From the NCBI RefSeq assembly GCF_014205255.1, contig NZ_JACHNE010000001.1, positions 6,882,001-6,946,000 on the forward strand: a DNA stretch of 64,000 nt. Reading direction: 5' to 3'. The notes below the pieces were generated by a model. It was not told where the DNA came from. It was given only the letters and a program-made list of their open reading frames with translations, and ran no database searches. This document shows positions 14,660 to 22,553 of this stretch, piece by piece. Each line of letters begins with the position of its first letter. The stretch's first letter is position 1. A program made the translations under genes and the position numbers. Origin of the DNA: Streptomyces caelestis (GTDB lineage: Bacteria; Actinomycetota; Actinomycetes; Streptomycetales; Streptomycetaceae).

Positions 14660-15010
14660 ATGGATGGAGTGCCCGAGCCACACACCGGATGGACGTTTCT
14701 CACCAACCACGCCCGGGTGCTGGCAGTCATTGCCGACAACCACAGTGCCCGTATCCGGGACATCGCGGCCCACTGCCGGCTCACCGAACGCGCCGTCCAG
14801 AAGATCATCTCCGATCTGGAGCAGGACGGTTATCTCTCCCACACCCGGGAGGGCCGCACCAACACGTACCGGATCGACCCCGGCAAGGTGCTGCGGCACC
14901 CGGCCGAGGCCGGTCTGACCGTGGCGTCGCTGCTCTCCCTGCTCGTCAAGGACGAGGCCGACCGCGCCACGACCCCCAGCGGCCCCGGCCGGCCGCACGC
15001 CAGGACCTGA
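14660..15010 (+). CDS. Small winged-helix transcriptional regulator, 116 aa
   Basis: A compact winged helix-turn-helix of the MarR/ArsR-like kind: TNHARVLAVIADNHSARIRDIA, then AAHCRLTERAVQKIISDLEQ as the recognition region and GYLSHTREGRTNTYRID as the wing. No effector domain is present. The gene has no Shine-Dalgarno sequence and a -10 box placed for leaderless translation. It is convergent with alditol oxidase across a strong terminator. The target is unknown, though the TACGTGT repeats in its own promoter are candidates for autoregulation. Confidence 0.8.
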   Translation: MDGVPEPHTGWTFLTNHARVLAVIADNHSARIRDIAAHCRLTERAVQKIISDLEQDGYLSHTREGRTNTYRIDPGKVLRHPAEAGLTVASLLSLLVKDEADRATTPSGPGRPHART

Positions 15011-15014
15011 CCCT

Positions 15015-15040
15015 CCGGCCGTCCGCCGCCGGACGGCCGG
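15015..15040. terminator. Bidirectional terminator hairpin
   Basis: CCGGCCGTCCG and CGGACGGCCGG form a perfect 11-bp stem with a 4-nt loop between two convergent genes, starting 4 nt after the winged-helix stop codon. Confidence 0.65.
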
Positions 15041-15053
15041 GTCTCTCCCGCTG

Positions 15054-15104
15054 ACGCGTCCGCTCCCGCTACGCGTCCGCTCCCGCTACGCGTCCACTCC
15101 TGCT
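15054..15104. repeat. Three tandem 17-bp repeats touching the alditol oxidase stop codon
   Basis: The unit ACGCGTCCGCTCCCGCT occurs at 15054-15070 and 15071-15087 exactly, and at 15088-15104 with two changes. The last copy runs into the TAG stop codon of the convergent gene. Confidence 0.7.
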
Positions 15105-16359
15105 ACGCCTCCATCAGCACGTCCCGCACGAAGGCGTTGGCGAACGTCCCCCGCGGGTCCAGCTCCCGGGTCAGCGCCCGGAAATCGCCGAGCCGCGGAT
15201 ACAGCCCGCGCAGCTCGGACGCGGGCACGGTGAACACCTTCCCCCAGTGCGGCCGCGCCCCGTACGCCGCCAGCGCCTCCTCGACCCGCCGCACCACCGG
15301 CAGCACCGCCGGCGTGTCCTCGACCCAGGTGAAGTGCGCCGCCACGGTGTCCCGGCCGTAGGAGGGGCTCAGCCACTGGTCGTCGCCGGCGACCGTGCGC
15401 ACCTCGCAGGTCTGCAGGACGGGGGCGATGGTCTCCCGGATCGCGTCGAGCGCGTGCAGCATCTCGACGGCGTGACCGCGCGGCAGCAGGTACTCCGACT
15501 GCAGCTCCGCCCCGCTGCTCGGGACGAACTCCGCCCGGAAGTGCGGCAGCCGCTCGTGCCACGGCCCCGGCACACCGAACTGCTCGGTGCAGTTGACCGC
15601 GGGCATACCCGGCACGGGGTGCATCTTCTCCGTGGCGGGAGCGGCCCAGGGGAAGGCGGGCAGCGGCTGGTCGGAGCGCCGTTTGAGCCACACCTGCCGG
15701 AAGCCCGGCGCGCGCCAGTCGGTGAACAGGCTGACGCTGTACGCCGTCGCCATCACCGTCTCGAACGTGCCCGAGTCCAGCCCCCGGAAGGGCAGTTCGG
15801 TGAACACGTGCTGCTCCACCTCGTACGCCGGCTCCAGGTCGAGGGTGAGCGCGGTGACGACGCCCAGTGCGCCGAGCGAGGTGACGGCTCCGCCGAACCG
15901 CTCCTCGTCCCGGCCTATGGTCACCGTCGAGCCGTCCGCCGTGACCAGCTCCACCTCGCGCACGACCGTCGACAGAGGGCCGTTGAGCACCCCCGAGCCG
16001 TGGGTGCCGGTCGCGACCGACCCGGCCACCGAGATGTGCGGCAGCGACGCCATGTTGGGCAGGGCCAGGCCCTCGCCGTGCACCCGGCGGGCCAGCTCCG
16101 CGTAGCGCACGCCGCCGCCGACCCGGACCGTGCGGGCCGCCGTGTCGACGTCCACCTCCGGGGGCAGATCGGCCAGCGACAGCAGGACGCCCTCGGCGCC
16201 CGGCTCGGCGATCTCGTTGAACGAGTGTCCGCTGCCCAGCACCCGCACCCGGTCGCTGTCCGCGACGAGCGCGCGCAGGGCGGTGAGCGAGCCCGGCCGG
16301 TGCAGTTCCTTGGCCGCGTAGGTGATGTTCCCCGCCCAGTTGGTCACGGTCCCGTTCAT
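15103..16359 (-). CDS. aldO: Alditol oxidase (FAD-dependent), 418 aa
   Basis: Matches the actinobacterial alditol/xylitol oxidases, which oxidise the terminal hydroxyl of sugar alcohols to an aldose with release of hydrogen peroxide. The N-terminal FAD-binding domain has LGSGHSFNEI, whose histidine (H45) is the expected covalent FAD attachment site. It is followed by GGGVRYAELAR, MASLPHISVAGSVATGTHGSG and TSLGALGVVTALTLDLEP. The C-terminal D-arabinono-lactone-oxidase-type domain includes HWGKVFTVP and ends RELDPRGTFANAFVRDVL. The length equals that of the characterised Streptomyces coelicolor enzyme as I recall it. No signal peptide is present. Confidence 0.9.
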   Translation of the reverse strand: MNGTVTNWAGNITYAAKELHRPGSLTALRALVADSDRVRVLGSGHSFNEIAEPGAEGVLLSLADLPPEVDVDTAARTVRVGGGVRYAELARRVHGEGLALPNMASLPHISVAGSVATGTHGSGVLNGPLSTVVREVELVTADGSTVTIGRDEERFGGAVTSLGALGVVTALTLDLEPAYEVEQHVFTELPFRGLDSGTFETVMATAYSVSLFTDWRAPGFRQVWLKRRSDQPLPAFPWAAPATEKMHPVPGMPAVNCTEQFGVPGPWHERLPHFRAEFVPSSGAELQSEYLLPRGHAVEMLHALDAIRETIAPVLQTCEVRTVAGDDQWLSPSYGRDTVAAHFTWVEDTPAVLPVVRRVEEALAAYGARPHWGKVFTVPASELRGLYPRLGDFRALTRELDPRGTFANAFVRDVLMEA

Positions 16360-16561
16360 CGCGTCGTCCTTCCCCGAGAGAGCGGGGACCGGGAAAGCCC
16401 CTGCCGGAACCTACCTCGCCGTGCCGTCCGTTGCTCCTGCCGCCCGGCTCGGCCTACCGTGGAGAAGTTGTAGAGAGCGGTTTCTGCCATGGGCCGCCCC
16501 TCCATGCGTGTCTCGCTGAACCGTCTTCCGCAGCGGGCCGCCGAACCGGAAGGTCACCTCC

Positions 16562-17569
16562 TTGAGCCAGCGCCCCCAGGCACTGTTCGCCATGACCGCC
16601 GAGAACGTGCCGCAGGTCTTCCCGCCCGAGGTGCTGGCGCGGCTGCGGGAGTCCGTGGACATCGATCCGGCGCTCGTGGCGCGGGACTTCGCCGACCCGG
16701 GCGTGCGCGAGGCGCTGGCCCGGACCGAGATCCTGGTGACCGGCTGGGGCTGTCCCCGGCTCGACGCGGCGGTGCTGGACGCCGCTCCCCGGCTGCGCGC
16801 CGTGCTGCACTCCGCCGGCTCGGTCAAGTCCTTCGCCACTCCCGAGATCTGGCGGCGCGGCATCGCCGTCTCCTCGGCCGCCGCCGCCAACGCGCTGCCG
16901 GTCGCCGAGTACACCCTCGCCATGATCCTGCTCGCCGGGAAGGACGTCCTGGCCGCCCGCGACCGGATGCGCGCCACCCGGGCCTCCTCCGGCTGGGGCG
17001 TCGTCCCCGGCATCGGCAACTACGGCCGCCGCGTCGGCCTCATCGGTGCCTCCCGCATCGGCCGCCGCGTCCTCGAACTGCTCCGCCCCTTCGATCTGCG
17101 GCCCGCCCTCACCGACCCCTACGTCGACGAGCGGGAGGCCGCCGCGCTCGGCGTCCCCCTGCTGTCGCTGGACGAGCTGCTGCGTACGTCCGACATCGTC
17201 ACCGTCCACGCCCCCGAGACGCCCGAGACCCACCACATGATCGGCCGCCGCGAGCTGGCCCTCATGCCCGACGGGGCGGTGCTGATCAACACCGCGCGCG
17301 GCGCCCTGGTCGACCACGACGCCCTCGTGGCGGAGCTGCGCGCCGGGCGCCTGACCGCGATCCTCGACGTCACCGACCCCGAGCCGCTCCCCGCCGACTC
17401 CCCCCTCTACGACCTGCCCGGAGCCTTCGTCACCCCCCACCTCGCCGGCTCCCAGGGCAACGAACTGGCCCGCCTCGGACTGGCGGTCGCGGAGGAGGCG
17501 GAACGGCTGCTGACCGGGGGGAAACTGGCGTACGGGGTCGACCTGGCGGCACTGGAGCGCGAGGCCTGA
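16562..17569 (+). CDS. D-isomer-specific 2-hydroxyacid dehydrogenase, 335 aa
   Basis: An NAD(P)-binding Rossmann segment (YGRRVGLIGASRIGRRVLEL) sits in the middle of a split catalytic domain, as usual for this family. The substrate-binding arginine lies in LINTARGALVDHDAL, the catalytic acid region is DVTDPEPLPADSPL, and the catalytic histidine is in VTPHLAGSQGNE. It would interconvert a 2-hydroxyacid and 2-oxoacid or act on a related phosphoglycerate-like substrate. The start is a TTG at 16562 with GGAAGG 8 nt ahead. It is divergent from alditol oxidase across about 200 bp, so the two may share control in polyol or sugar-acid use. Confidence 0.82.
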   Translation: MSQRPQALFAMTAENVPQVFPPEVLARLRESVDIDPALVARDFADPGVREALARTEILVTGWGCPRLDAAVLDAAPRLRAVLHSAGSVKSFATPEIWRRGIAVSSAAAANALPVAEYTLAMILLAGKDVLAARDRMRATRASSGWGVVPGIGNYGRRVGLIGASRIGRRVLELLRPFDLRPALTDPYVDEREAAALGVPLLSLDELLRTSDIVTVHAPETPETHHMIGRRELALMPDGAVLINTARGALVDHDALVAELRAGRLTAILDVTDPEPLPADSPLYDLPGAFVTPHLAGSQGNELARLGLAVAEEAERLLTGGKLAYGVDLAALEREA

Positions 17570-17737
17570 GCCTCGGCAGGGAAGCCTTCTCGGTGTGGAA
17601 CGGACGACGCTTGGAGGGGAACGGGCGGTCGTACATCGAATGCGTGACCTTCACGTCGAGAGCTCGTTGTGGGTGATGAGGCGAGTCTTCAAGGGGGCTG
17701 AGTGGGCGGGAAGTTCAGGCGGCGGTCCGGTTGCGTT

Positions 17738-19243
17738 GTGCAGGCGTACAGGTTCGCCCTCGATCCGAACGTCGGACAGGAGCGGGCGCTGCGCTCGCAC
17801 TGTGGTGCCGCCCGCGCTGCCTACAACTGGGCCGTGTCCTGGGTGACCGCATCCTGGTGGCAGCGCAGAGCCGAAGCCACCTACGGCATCAGCGAGGAGG
17901 AGCTGACGCCGTGGCGGTCCTGGTCGCTGCCCGCCCTGTCCAGGGAATTCAACCGGATCAAAACGACCGACCCGAAGTACGCCGGCTGGTGGAAAGAGAA
18001 TTCCAAGGAAGCCTACAAATCCGGACTGACCAACGCGGCCGTCGCATTCGACAACTACGTCAAATCGAAGCAGGGCAAGCGCAAAGGCCCCATGATGGGT
18101 GTCCCGCGCCTCAAGACGAAACGCAAGGCACGCCTGGCCTGCCGGTTCACCACTGGCGCGATCCGCGTCGAGCCGGACGGCCGGCATGTCACCTTGCCCC
18201 GGCTGGGGACGGTGCGCAGCCATGAACCCACTACCAAACTTCTGACGCGCATCCGGGCTGGGACTGCGCGCATCATTGCCGCGACCGTCCGACACGAACA
18301 CGGACGTTGGTTCGTCGCCTTCCAGGTCGAGATCATCCGGGAGATCGCCCGCGTCGCCCGACCGGATGCGGTGGTAGGTGTCGATCTCGGGGTGAAGCAC
18401 CTTGCGGTCCTTGCCGACAGCACCGGTATGGTCCGCTATGAACCCAACCCGAAACACCTGGACGGCGTGCTCAAGCTCCTGCGGTTCCATTCCCGTCGCG
18501 TCTCACGGCGACAGGGACCCGACCGCAGGGCCGGTCAGAAGCCGTCGAAGCGATGGGAGAAAGCCAACCGCGAGCGCAACAAGATCCATCATCGCGTGGC
18601 CAACCGACGTACCGATGCGCTGCACAAGCTCACCACCCGTATCAGGGACGAATACGGCACCGTGGTAGTCGAGAACCTCAACGTCGCGGGAATGCTCCGC
18701 AACAAACGCCTCGCCCGCCGGGTGGCCGATGCCAGCTTCGGTGAGATCCGACGCCAACTCACTTACAAAGGCCAGTGGAATGGATGCCATACCGTGGTGG
18801 CGGATCGCTGGTACCCCTCCTCCAAGATCTGCTCGGCATGCGGCGCGGTGAAAACCAAGCTGCCGTTGCACGTCCGAGTCTTCACCTGCGATGTCTGCGG
18901 CCTCGTCCTTGACCGGGATGCGAACGCAGCCCGCAATCTCGCCGCCCTCGCTGCGGCCTGCGCAACTGGTACCGGAGTGGCCGGAGACCAGGACACGCCC
19001 CGCGTGTCGAAGCCTCGTGGAGCCGACCGCAAGACCCGCCGCCAACGCCCCGACCGGAACATCGACCGAGGCGGGCGGGCAGGTGGCGCAACCCTGCCGC
19101 ACCAGCGACAGGCAGAAGCGAGAGATCGTCGTCAGGACACCGAAGCCCTCCGCTTCGGTGACACCGGCACGAACCTTTTCGGTAGAAATGCCGAGATTGT
19201 TGAGAGGCGCTGTAAAACAGTTCCTCAGCAACGGATACCGTGA
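17738..19243 (+). CDS. tnpB: TnpB-type RNA-guided nuclease of an IS605/IS1341-like element, about 501 aa
   Basis: The protein starts at GTG 17738 as MQAYRFALDPN, the usual N-terminus of actinobacterial TnpB; the frame is open from 17702. A RuvC-like nuclease is complete: Asp216 in VVGVDLGVKHL, Glu312 in TVVVENLNVAGM and the DRDANAARN motif at about 392-400, with a zinc ribbon between (CSACG at 365, CDVCG at 384). TnpB proteins cut DNA guided by an RNA from the element's right end. No TnpA tyrosine transposase gene is present, so this is a stand-alone IS1341-type copy. After the core, an 80-100 residue tail runs through the predicted guide-RNA region. The segment is less GC-biased than its neighbours, consistent with transfer. 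Confidence 0.88.
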   Translation: MQAYRFALDPNVGQERALRSHCGAARAAYNWAVSWVTASWWQRRAEATYGISEEELTPWRSWSLPALSREFNRIKTTDPKYAGWWKENSKEAYKSGLTNAAVAFDNYVKSKQGKRKGPMMGVPRLKTKRKARLACRFTTGAIRVEPDGRHVTLPRLGTVRSHEPTTKLLTRIRAGTARIIAATVRHEHGRWFVAFQVEIIREIARVARPDAVVGVDLGVKHLAVLADSTGMVRYEPNPKHLDGVLKLLRFHSRRVSRRQGPDRRAGQKPSKRWEKANRERNKIHHRVANRRTDALHKLTTRIRDEYGTVVVENLNVAGMLRNKRLARRVADASFGEIRRQLTYKGQWNGCHTVVADRWYPSSKICSACGAVKTKLPLHVRVFTCDVCGLVLDRDANAARNLAALAAACATGTGVAGDQDTPRVSKPRGADRKTRRQRPDRNIDRGGRAGGATLPHQRQAEARDRRQDTEALRFGDTGTNLFGRNAEIVERRCKTVPQQRIP

Positions 19244-19260
19244 GGAGTCGTACATACGAT
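19060..19260 (+). ncRNA. Candidate TnpB guide (omega) RNA region
   Basis: Known TnpB systems produce a guide RNA that overlaps the 3' end of tnpB and runs past the element's right end. Here the reading frame continues well beyond the conserved nuclease core through a structured segment (hairpin 19138-19160). The exact right end, and so the guide, cannot be fixed without an empty-site comparison; boundaries are approximate. Confidence 0.3.
19138..19160 (+). other. Hairpin at the 3' end of the tnpB element
   Basis: CACCGAAGC (19138-19146), the loop CCTCC and GCTTCGGTG (19152-19160) form a perfect 9-bp stem inside the 3' end of the tnpB reading frame. A subterminal hairpin is expected at the right end of IS605-family elements and in the scaffold part of the TnpB guide RNA. 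Confidence 0.45.
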
Positions 19261-19277
19261 CCAGAAGGAGAGTCGGG

Positions 19278-20603
19278 ATGGGCAGCGGCAGCCGTACCGC
19301 GCTGGTCGAGGATCTGATGGAGCGGTTCCCGCACGTTCCGCGGGAAGCCGTCTTCAAGGAGGACCTGCTCAGGGGCGGCGTGGCCTTCGACCCCTCCGCG
19401 CTCAGTGACAACGAGGGCGGCGAGGTCAAGCCGAAGTCGTACTTCATCTTCTCCTTCGACCACGGCACCCTGCCCGAGCTGGGCGAGGCCGCGCTGCGCC
19501 GGCCGCCCGAGGAGATCATCCTCACCGGCGGCCCGTACGACCTGCGCCGGACCGTCGTCTCGGTGCGGGTGAACCCGGCCTCGCCGTACCGCGTCGCCGC
19601 CGACGAGGACGGCGTGCTCGGCCTCTACCTCGACGGCAAGCGGATCTCCGACGTCGGCGTGCCGCCGATGCCCGAGTACTACCGGCACACCCTCGCGAGC
19701 GGGAAGTCGGTCATGGAGGTGGCCCCGACCATCCAGTGGGGCTACCTGATCTACCTGACCGTCTTCCGGGTCTGCCAGTACTTCGGCGCCAAGGAGGAGT
19801 GCCAGTACTGCGACATCAACCACAACTGGCGCCAGCACAAGGCCGCCGGGCGCCCGTACACCGGGGTGAAGGACGTCGAGGAGGTCCTGGAGGCCCTGGA
19901 GATCATCGACCGTTACGACACGGCGAAGGCCTCCACCGCCTACACCCTCACCGGCGGCGCCATCACCAAGACGGTCTCCGGCCGTGACGAGGCCGACTTC
20001 TACGGCCACTACGCCAAGGCCATCGAGGAGCGCTTCCCCGGCCGCTGGATCGGCAAGGTCGTCGCCCAGGCGCTGCCGCGCGACGATGTGCAGCGCTTCA
20101 AGGACTACGGCGTGCAGATCTACCACCCCAACTACGAGGTGTGGGACGAGTACCTGTTCAAGATGTACTGCCCCGGCAAGGAGCGCTATGTCGGCCGCGA
20201 CGAGTGGCACAAGCGCATCCTCGACTCGGCGGAGATCTTCGGCGCGCGCAACGTCATCCCCAACTTCGTGGCAGGCGTGGAGATGGCCGAGCCGTTCGGC
20301 TTCACCACGGTCGACGAGGCCATCGCCTCCACCACCGAGGGCCTGCGCTTCTTCATGTCGCACGGCATCACGCCCCGCTTCACCACCTGGTGCCCGGAGC
20401 CGACGACTCCGCTGGGCAAGGCCAACCCCCAGGGCGCGCCCCTGGAGTACCACATCCGCCTGCTCCAGGCGTACCGGCAGACCATGGAGGACTTCGGCCT
20501 CTCCTCGCCCCCCGGCTACGGTCCCCCCGGCGCCGGCAAGGCGGTGTTCTCCGTCAGCTCCTTCATGGACAGCCTCCCGGCGGACGAACCCACCGCTGTT
20601 TGA
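19278..20603 (+). CDS. Radical SAM enzyme with CX8CX2C cluster motif, 441 aa
   Basis: ATG 19278 has AAGGAG 8 nt ahead. The cluster-binding cysteines are C166, C175 and C178 in VCQYFGAKEECQYCDINHNW, giving CX8CX2C instead of the classical CX3CX2C. The phenylalanine or tyrosine usually preceding the last cysteine is present (QYC). Downstream features fit a TIM-barrel radical SAM protein: AYTLTGGAITKTVSG (the GGE-like SAM amino site position reads GGA) and VQIYHPNYEVWDEYLF. The C-terminus contains conserved WCPEPTTPLG. No peptide substrate, maturase partner or B12 domain is seen nearby. The reaction is unknown to me. It starts 34 nt after tnpB, so the element may have inserted in its promoter region. 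Confidence 0.75.
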   Translation: MGSGSRTALVEDLMERFPHVPREAVFKEDLLRGGVAFDPSALSDNEGGEVKPKSYFIFSFDHGTLPELGEAALRRPPEEIILTGGPYDLRRTVVSVRVNPASPYRVAADEDGVLGLYLDGKRISDVGVPPMPEYYRHTLASGKSVMEVAPTIQWGYLIYLTVFRVCQYFGAKEECQYCDINHNWRQHKAAGRPYTGVKDVEEVLEALEIIDRYDTAKASTAYTLTGGAITKTVSGRDEADFYGHYAKAIEERFPGRWIGKVVAQALPRDDVQRFKDYGVQIYHPNYEVWDEYLFKMYCPGKERYVGRDEWHKRILDSAEIFGARNVIPNFVAGVEMAEPFGFTTVDEAIASTTEGLRFFMSHGITPRFTTWCPEPTTPLGKANPQGAPLEYHIRLLQAYRQTMEDFGLSSPPGYGPPGAGKAVFSVSSFMDSLPADEPTAV

Positions 20604-20702
20604 TAACGCTTCGATGACGTCGTCCATCATTGCGGTACGGCGTTGAACAGCGGGGCGGTCGTACCCGTATGGCATACCGACGCCGGAGCCGTGGGGGTGC
20701 AC

Positions 20703-20730
20703 CGCCCTGTCCTGATATCTGAACAGGGCG
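20703..20730. repeat. Inverted repeat in the gap after the radical SAM gene
   Basis: CGCCCTGT and ACAGGGCG form 8-bp arms around a 12-nt centre that itself contains the palindrome GATATC. It may be a terminator for the radical SAM gene or an operator for the next gene, which starts 108 bp downstream. Nothing else is recognised in 20604-20837. Confidence 0.4.
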
Positions 20731-20837
20731 CTTGTCAGTTGTGTGAGAGGCGTGAAAAGCTCTTGCCCTGCCTCGAGGTTCCCCCAACTCCATTGCCGAT
20801 ACGGTGAGTTGACCTCGCTTGTGGATGCAGGAGACCC

Positions 20838-22328
20838 ATGCCCGACCTGCCGACCCCTCAGGACGCCGCCGAGGCCGCGCTGTTCTCCGAGTGCTGGGAC
20901 GCGGTCCTCGCGTACGCCGATCTGTGCACCTCCGGCTCCACCGCCGCCGCACAGCTGGGCCGCGAGGCGTTCGCGCACGGCACCCGTGAGGCCCGCGCGG
21001 CCGAAACCGGCCCGGTGCGCAGCGCCGGCCGTCGCGCGGCCCGGCTGCCCCGGATACCCCTGTTGCTGACCGCCGTACGCACCACTGCCGCGGCGTGGGA
21101 AGAGGCGGGGCAGGGCCACAAGCTCGACCCCGACCTGCGCCTGTGGCTCAACTCGGACAAGGCCGCCCGCTACACCGGCCCGCCCCTGCAGCGCCCGCTC
21201 GCGCTGCGCGGCCTGCGCGACCTCCAGCATGCCGACGCGGAACTGCTGTGGCTGGCCGAGGTGGAGGCGCTGCCGTTGTCCGTGGTCGCCCGCCGCCTGG
21301 GCCTCGACCCGGCCACCGCCGCCGACGAACTCCAGCAGGTGCGCACCCTGTTCCGGGACCGCTGCCACCGCAACCACCTCGACACCCCGATGGACGCCCA
21401 GTGCCGCAGTTACGCCCGGCTGCTGGACGCCGTCACCCGCTCCTCCGCCGCCGACGCCCCGCGCGACCTCTCCCGGCACCTCGCCACGTGCGTCCAGTGC
21501 GCCGAGGCCGCCGCCTGTCTGCGCCTGCACGGCGGTGGCCTGCCCGGGGCACTGGCCGGCGGGGTGATCGGCTGGGGCGGCCTCGCCTATCTGGAGCGCC
21601 GCCGCCGCGCCGCCGAGGTACGGCTCGGCGCCGGCCGCCCCGACCGGGCGGACCAGGCGACCGGAGAACCTCAGGAGGCGGAGCAGAAGGCACGCGTCGC
21701 CCGCAATGGCCTCCTCGTGGCGGCCGTCCTGGTCTCCGTCCTCGCGCTCGGCGTCTCGCTGATGCCCTTCGGCGGCTCCGGCGACGACCTCGGGGCACGC
21801 GGTGACGCCGGCCGCCAGCCGGTGGCCGACCCCAACCCCGACCCGCCCCTGCCGTCCGCCCCCGCCCTGCCTCCCGCGACCTCGAAACCGGCCGGCAACG
21901 CCACCGAGGACAGGAGCAAGTCGGACAAGCCCGTCAAACCGGAGGACAAGGGCCGCCACACCGAACCGCAGGGCACTTCCTCTCCCACGAAGGGCGGCGA
22001 GAGCGAGGCCCCCGCCTGCCGGGTCGAGTACGACCTGGTCAACCAGTGGCCCGACGGCTTCCAGGCCACCGTCACCGTCACCAGTGCCAAGTCCCTCGAC
22101 TCCTGGCGCGTGTCCTGGTCCTTCCGTGACGGCCAGCAGGTCGGTCAGATGTGGGACGCCGCCGTCTCCCAGGACGGCTCCCGCGTCACCGCCACCGCCG
22201 CCGACTACAACAAGTCGGTCCCCGCGGGCGGCGACCTGGCCTTCGGTTTCCTCGCCTCCTGGCACGGCAAGAACTCCCCGCCGTACGACTTCACGCTGAA
22301 CGGCCAGGACTGCGCGAAAAGCAGTTGA
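20838..22328 (+). CDS. Membrane fusion: sigma-like helices, zinc finger, TM helix, CBM2, 496 aa
   Basis: Four parts are visible. Residues 1-180 are helical and resemble a degenerate ECF sigma factor, with a region-4-like helix-turn-helix at about 137-175 (LLWLAEVEALPLSVVARRLGLDPAT). Residues about 205-225 hold a zinc-finger anti-sigma signature, H214-x3-C218-x2-C221. Residues about 290-309 form one transmembrane helix (GLLVAAVLVSVLALGVSLMP). After a Pro/Ser/Lys-rich linker, residues about 387-494 resemble a family 2 carbohydrate-binding module bracketed by two cysteines (CRVEYDLVNQWPDGFQATV ... NGQDC). The topology would place the CBM2 outside and the DNA-binding-like part inside. ATG 20838 has AGGAG at good spacing. 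It may sense polysaccharide and signal inward; that is inference. Confidence 0.72.
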   Translation: MPDLPTPQDAAEAALFSECWDAVLAYADLCTSGSTAAAQLGREAFAHGTREARAAETGPVRSAGRRAARLPRIPLLLTAVRTTAAAWEEAGQGHKLDPDLRLWLNSDKAARYTGPPLQRPLALRGLRDLQHADAELLWLAEVEALPLSVVARRLGLDPATAADELQQVRTLFRDRCHRNHLDTPMDAQCRSYARLLDAVTRSSAADAPRDLSRHLATCVQCAEAAACLRLHGGGLPGALAGGVIGWGGLAYLERRRRAAEVRLGAGRPDRADQATGEPQEAEQKARVARNGLLVAAVLVSVLALGVSLMPFGGSGDDLGARGDAGRQPVADPNPDPPLPSAPALPPATSKPAGNATEDRSKSDKPVKPEDKGRHTEPQGTSSPTKGGESEAPACRVEYDLVNQWPDGFQATVTVTSAKSLDSWRVSWSFRDGQQVGQMWDAAVSQDGSRVTATAADYNKSVPAGGDLAFGFLASWHGKNSPPYDFTLNGQDCAKSS

Positions 22329-22435
22329 CGCCGCTCAGCCGTGACGGGATACCGTGACGGCGGTTCCACGAAGCACCAAGGGACCACGAAAGCCGGGGGA
22401 CCACGAAGAGCTGAGGATCGAGGAGGTGTTGACCG

Positions 22436-22507
22436 ATGGCTGTCATTGCGATGGGCGCTGCCCGCATCCAGGAATCCATCACGTCCACCTCCGTGGCCGC
22501 CGGCTGA
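22436..22507 (+). CDS. Possible 23-residue leader peptide upstream of rsgA
   Basis: ATG 22436 follows a near-perfect Shine-Dalgarno, GAGGAGGTG, and opens a 24-codon frame (MAVIAMGAARIQ...SVAAG) ending in TGA at 22505. The rsgA start is 46 nt further on. Two copies of GGACCACGAA (22381 and 22399) precede it. The ribosome site is stronger than that of most genes in the window. It could be a regulatory upstream ORF or a small protein. Conservation is unknown. Confidence 0.4.
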   Translation: MAVIAMGAARIQESITSTSVAAG

Positions 22508-22553
22508 TCCGACCGACTGTCGGGCCGGGGGCCGACCTTGGGAAGGGTCACCC

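Noticed and set aside
18882..22265. An 1127-codon minus-strand frame opposite tnpB, the radical SAM gene and the CBM2 fusion
   Set aside because: It crosses three real genes and has no recognisable domain.
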